From an uncultured Marinobacterium sp. (GTDB lineage: Bacteria > Pseudomonadota > Gammaproteobacteria > Pseudomonadales > Balneatricaceae), in assembly GCA_947501565.1 (NCBI GenBank), contig CANMWJ010000003.1:1-64000 (forward strand): 64,000 nt of DNA. The letters are read 5' to 3'. Position numbers and translations under genes: made by a program. Within the stretch, counting starts at the first letter, position 1. Every line of letters begins with the position of its first letter. The notes beneath the pieces were generated by a model, which saw only the letters and a list, made by a program, of their open reading frames with translations, did not search any database and had not been told where the DNA came from. Below, one piece after another: positions 63,934 through 64,000 of this stretch.

Positions 63934-64000
63934 TCACACGTAACGCGTTGGATCGGCGACCCCGGCATCTTCAAAGCCCTTCGCGCGCAAGCGGCAGCTA
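63934..64000 (-). CDS. queC: 7-cyano-7-deazaguanine synthase QueC, C-terminal end (cut by window edge)
   Basis: The last 21 codons of a minus-strand gene read SCRLRAKGFEDAGVADPTRYV then TGA. The SCRLR...GF..AG..DPTRY pattern is the end of QueC, including a zinc-site cysteine. QueC makes preQ0 for queuosine tRNA modification. queC next to tRNA-Lys and nadA is a common gammaproteobacterial order, which supports the call. The start is beyond position 64000. Confidence 0.82.
   Translation of the reverse strand, partial: SCRLRAKGFEDAGVADPTRYV

Noticed and set aside
1-64000. CRISPR arrays, prophage, insertion sequences, rRNA
   Set aside because: I saw no regular repeat-spacer pattern, transposase, integrase, phage structural gene or rRNA segment.

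Overview
The window looks like chromosomal DNA of a marine gammaproteobacterium of the Oceanospirillales type (Marinobacterium/Neptunomonas-like). This is inferred from gene order and protein style, not from a database match. Supporting signs are the sodium antiporter NhaB, a PomA-like stator, the conserved blocks gloB-yafS-rnhA-dnaQ, ppiD-tRNA-Asp-hupB-lon and queC-tRNA-Lys-nadA, and the long (about 367 residue) form of PurC. I see no prophage, insertion sequence, CRISPR array or rRNA.

Region by region: 0.1-7.9 kb holds housekeeping genes (nudC, nhaB, dnaQ, rnhA, a YafS-like methyltransferase, gloB, mltD). 8.0-13.6 kb is a yejABEF peptide ABC importer, convergent with a secreted sulfatase-modifying-factor-like protein. 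14.6-18.9 kb carries a GabD-like dehydrogenase, a secreted DUF4856-like protein behind two tandem Fur-box-like sites, and a di-iron fatty acid hydroxylase. A 126-bp nested palindrome lies between the hydroxylase and purC. 20.4-25.2 kb holds a periplasmic truncated globin, an FMN reductase, a MOSC protein, an EF-G-like GTPase and a FetB-like permease without its ATPase. 25.4-38.6 kb is the most accessory stretch. It has a berberine-bridge-type oxidase, two inverted paralogues of a calcium-loop protein about 7 kb apart, a DUF4405 membrane protein, a large secreted phytase-esterase-like protein, several small enzymes, a broken small gene, a DUF2157 protein and a PA2778/PA2779 lipoprotein-peptidase pair.

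38.7-64.0 kb is again mostly core: a MotA/MotB stator pair with a PilZ gene in the same operon, ppiD, tRNA-Asp, hupB, lon (with a sigma-32-type promoter), nfuA, a MATE exporter, a CPA2 antiporter, a YcbK-like Tat protein, ybiB, a lone cobS, the overlapping rRNA/tRNA modification pair rlmD-rluA, a hydroxyacid dehydrogenase, bamC, dapA, bcp, perM, a tusA-like gene, bepA, nadA, two identical tRNA-Lys genes and the 3' end of queC cut by the window edge.

Shared themes are sodium and iron handling (nhaB, PomA-like stator, Fur-type sites, FetB, NfuA), envelope quality control (mltD, ppiD, lon, bamC, bepA) and RNA modification. The least explained items are the calcium-loop paralogue pair, the Fur-associated DUF4856 gene, the structured leader before nhaB and the nested palindrome near 19 kb. 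No clearly new multi-gene system stands out; these are candidates only.
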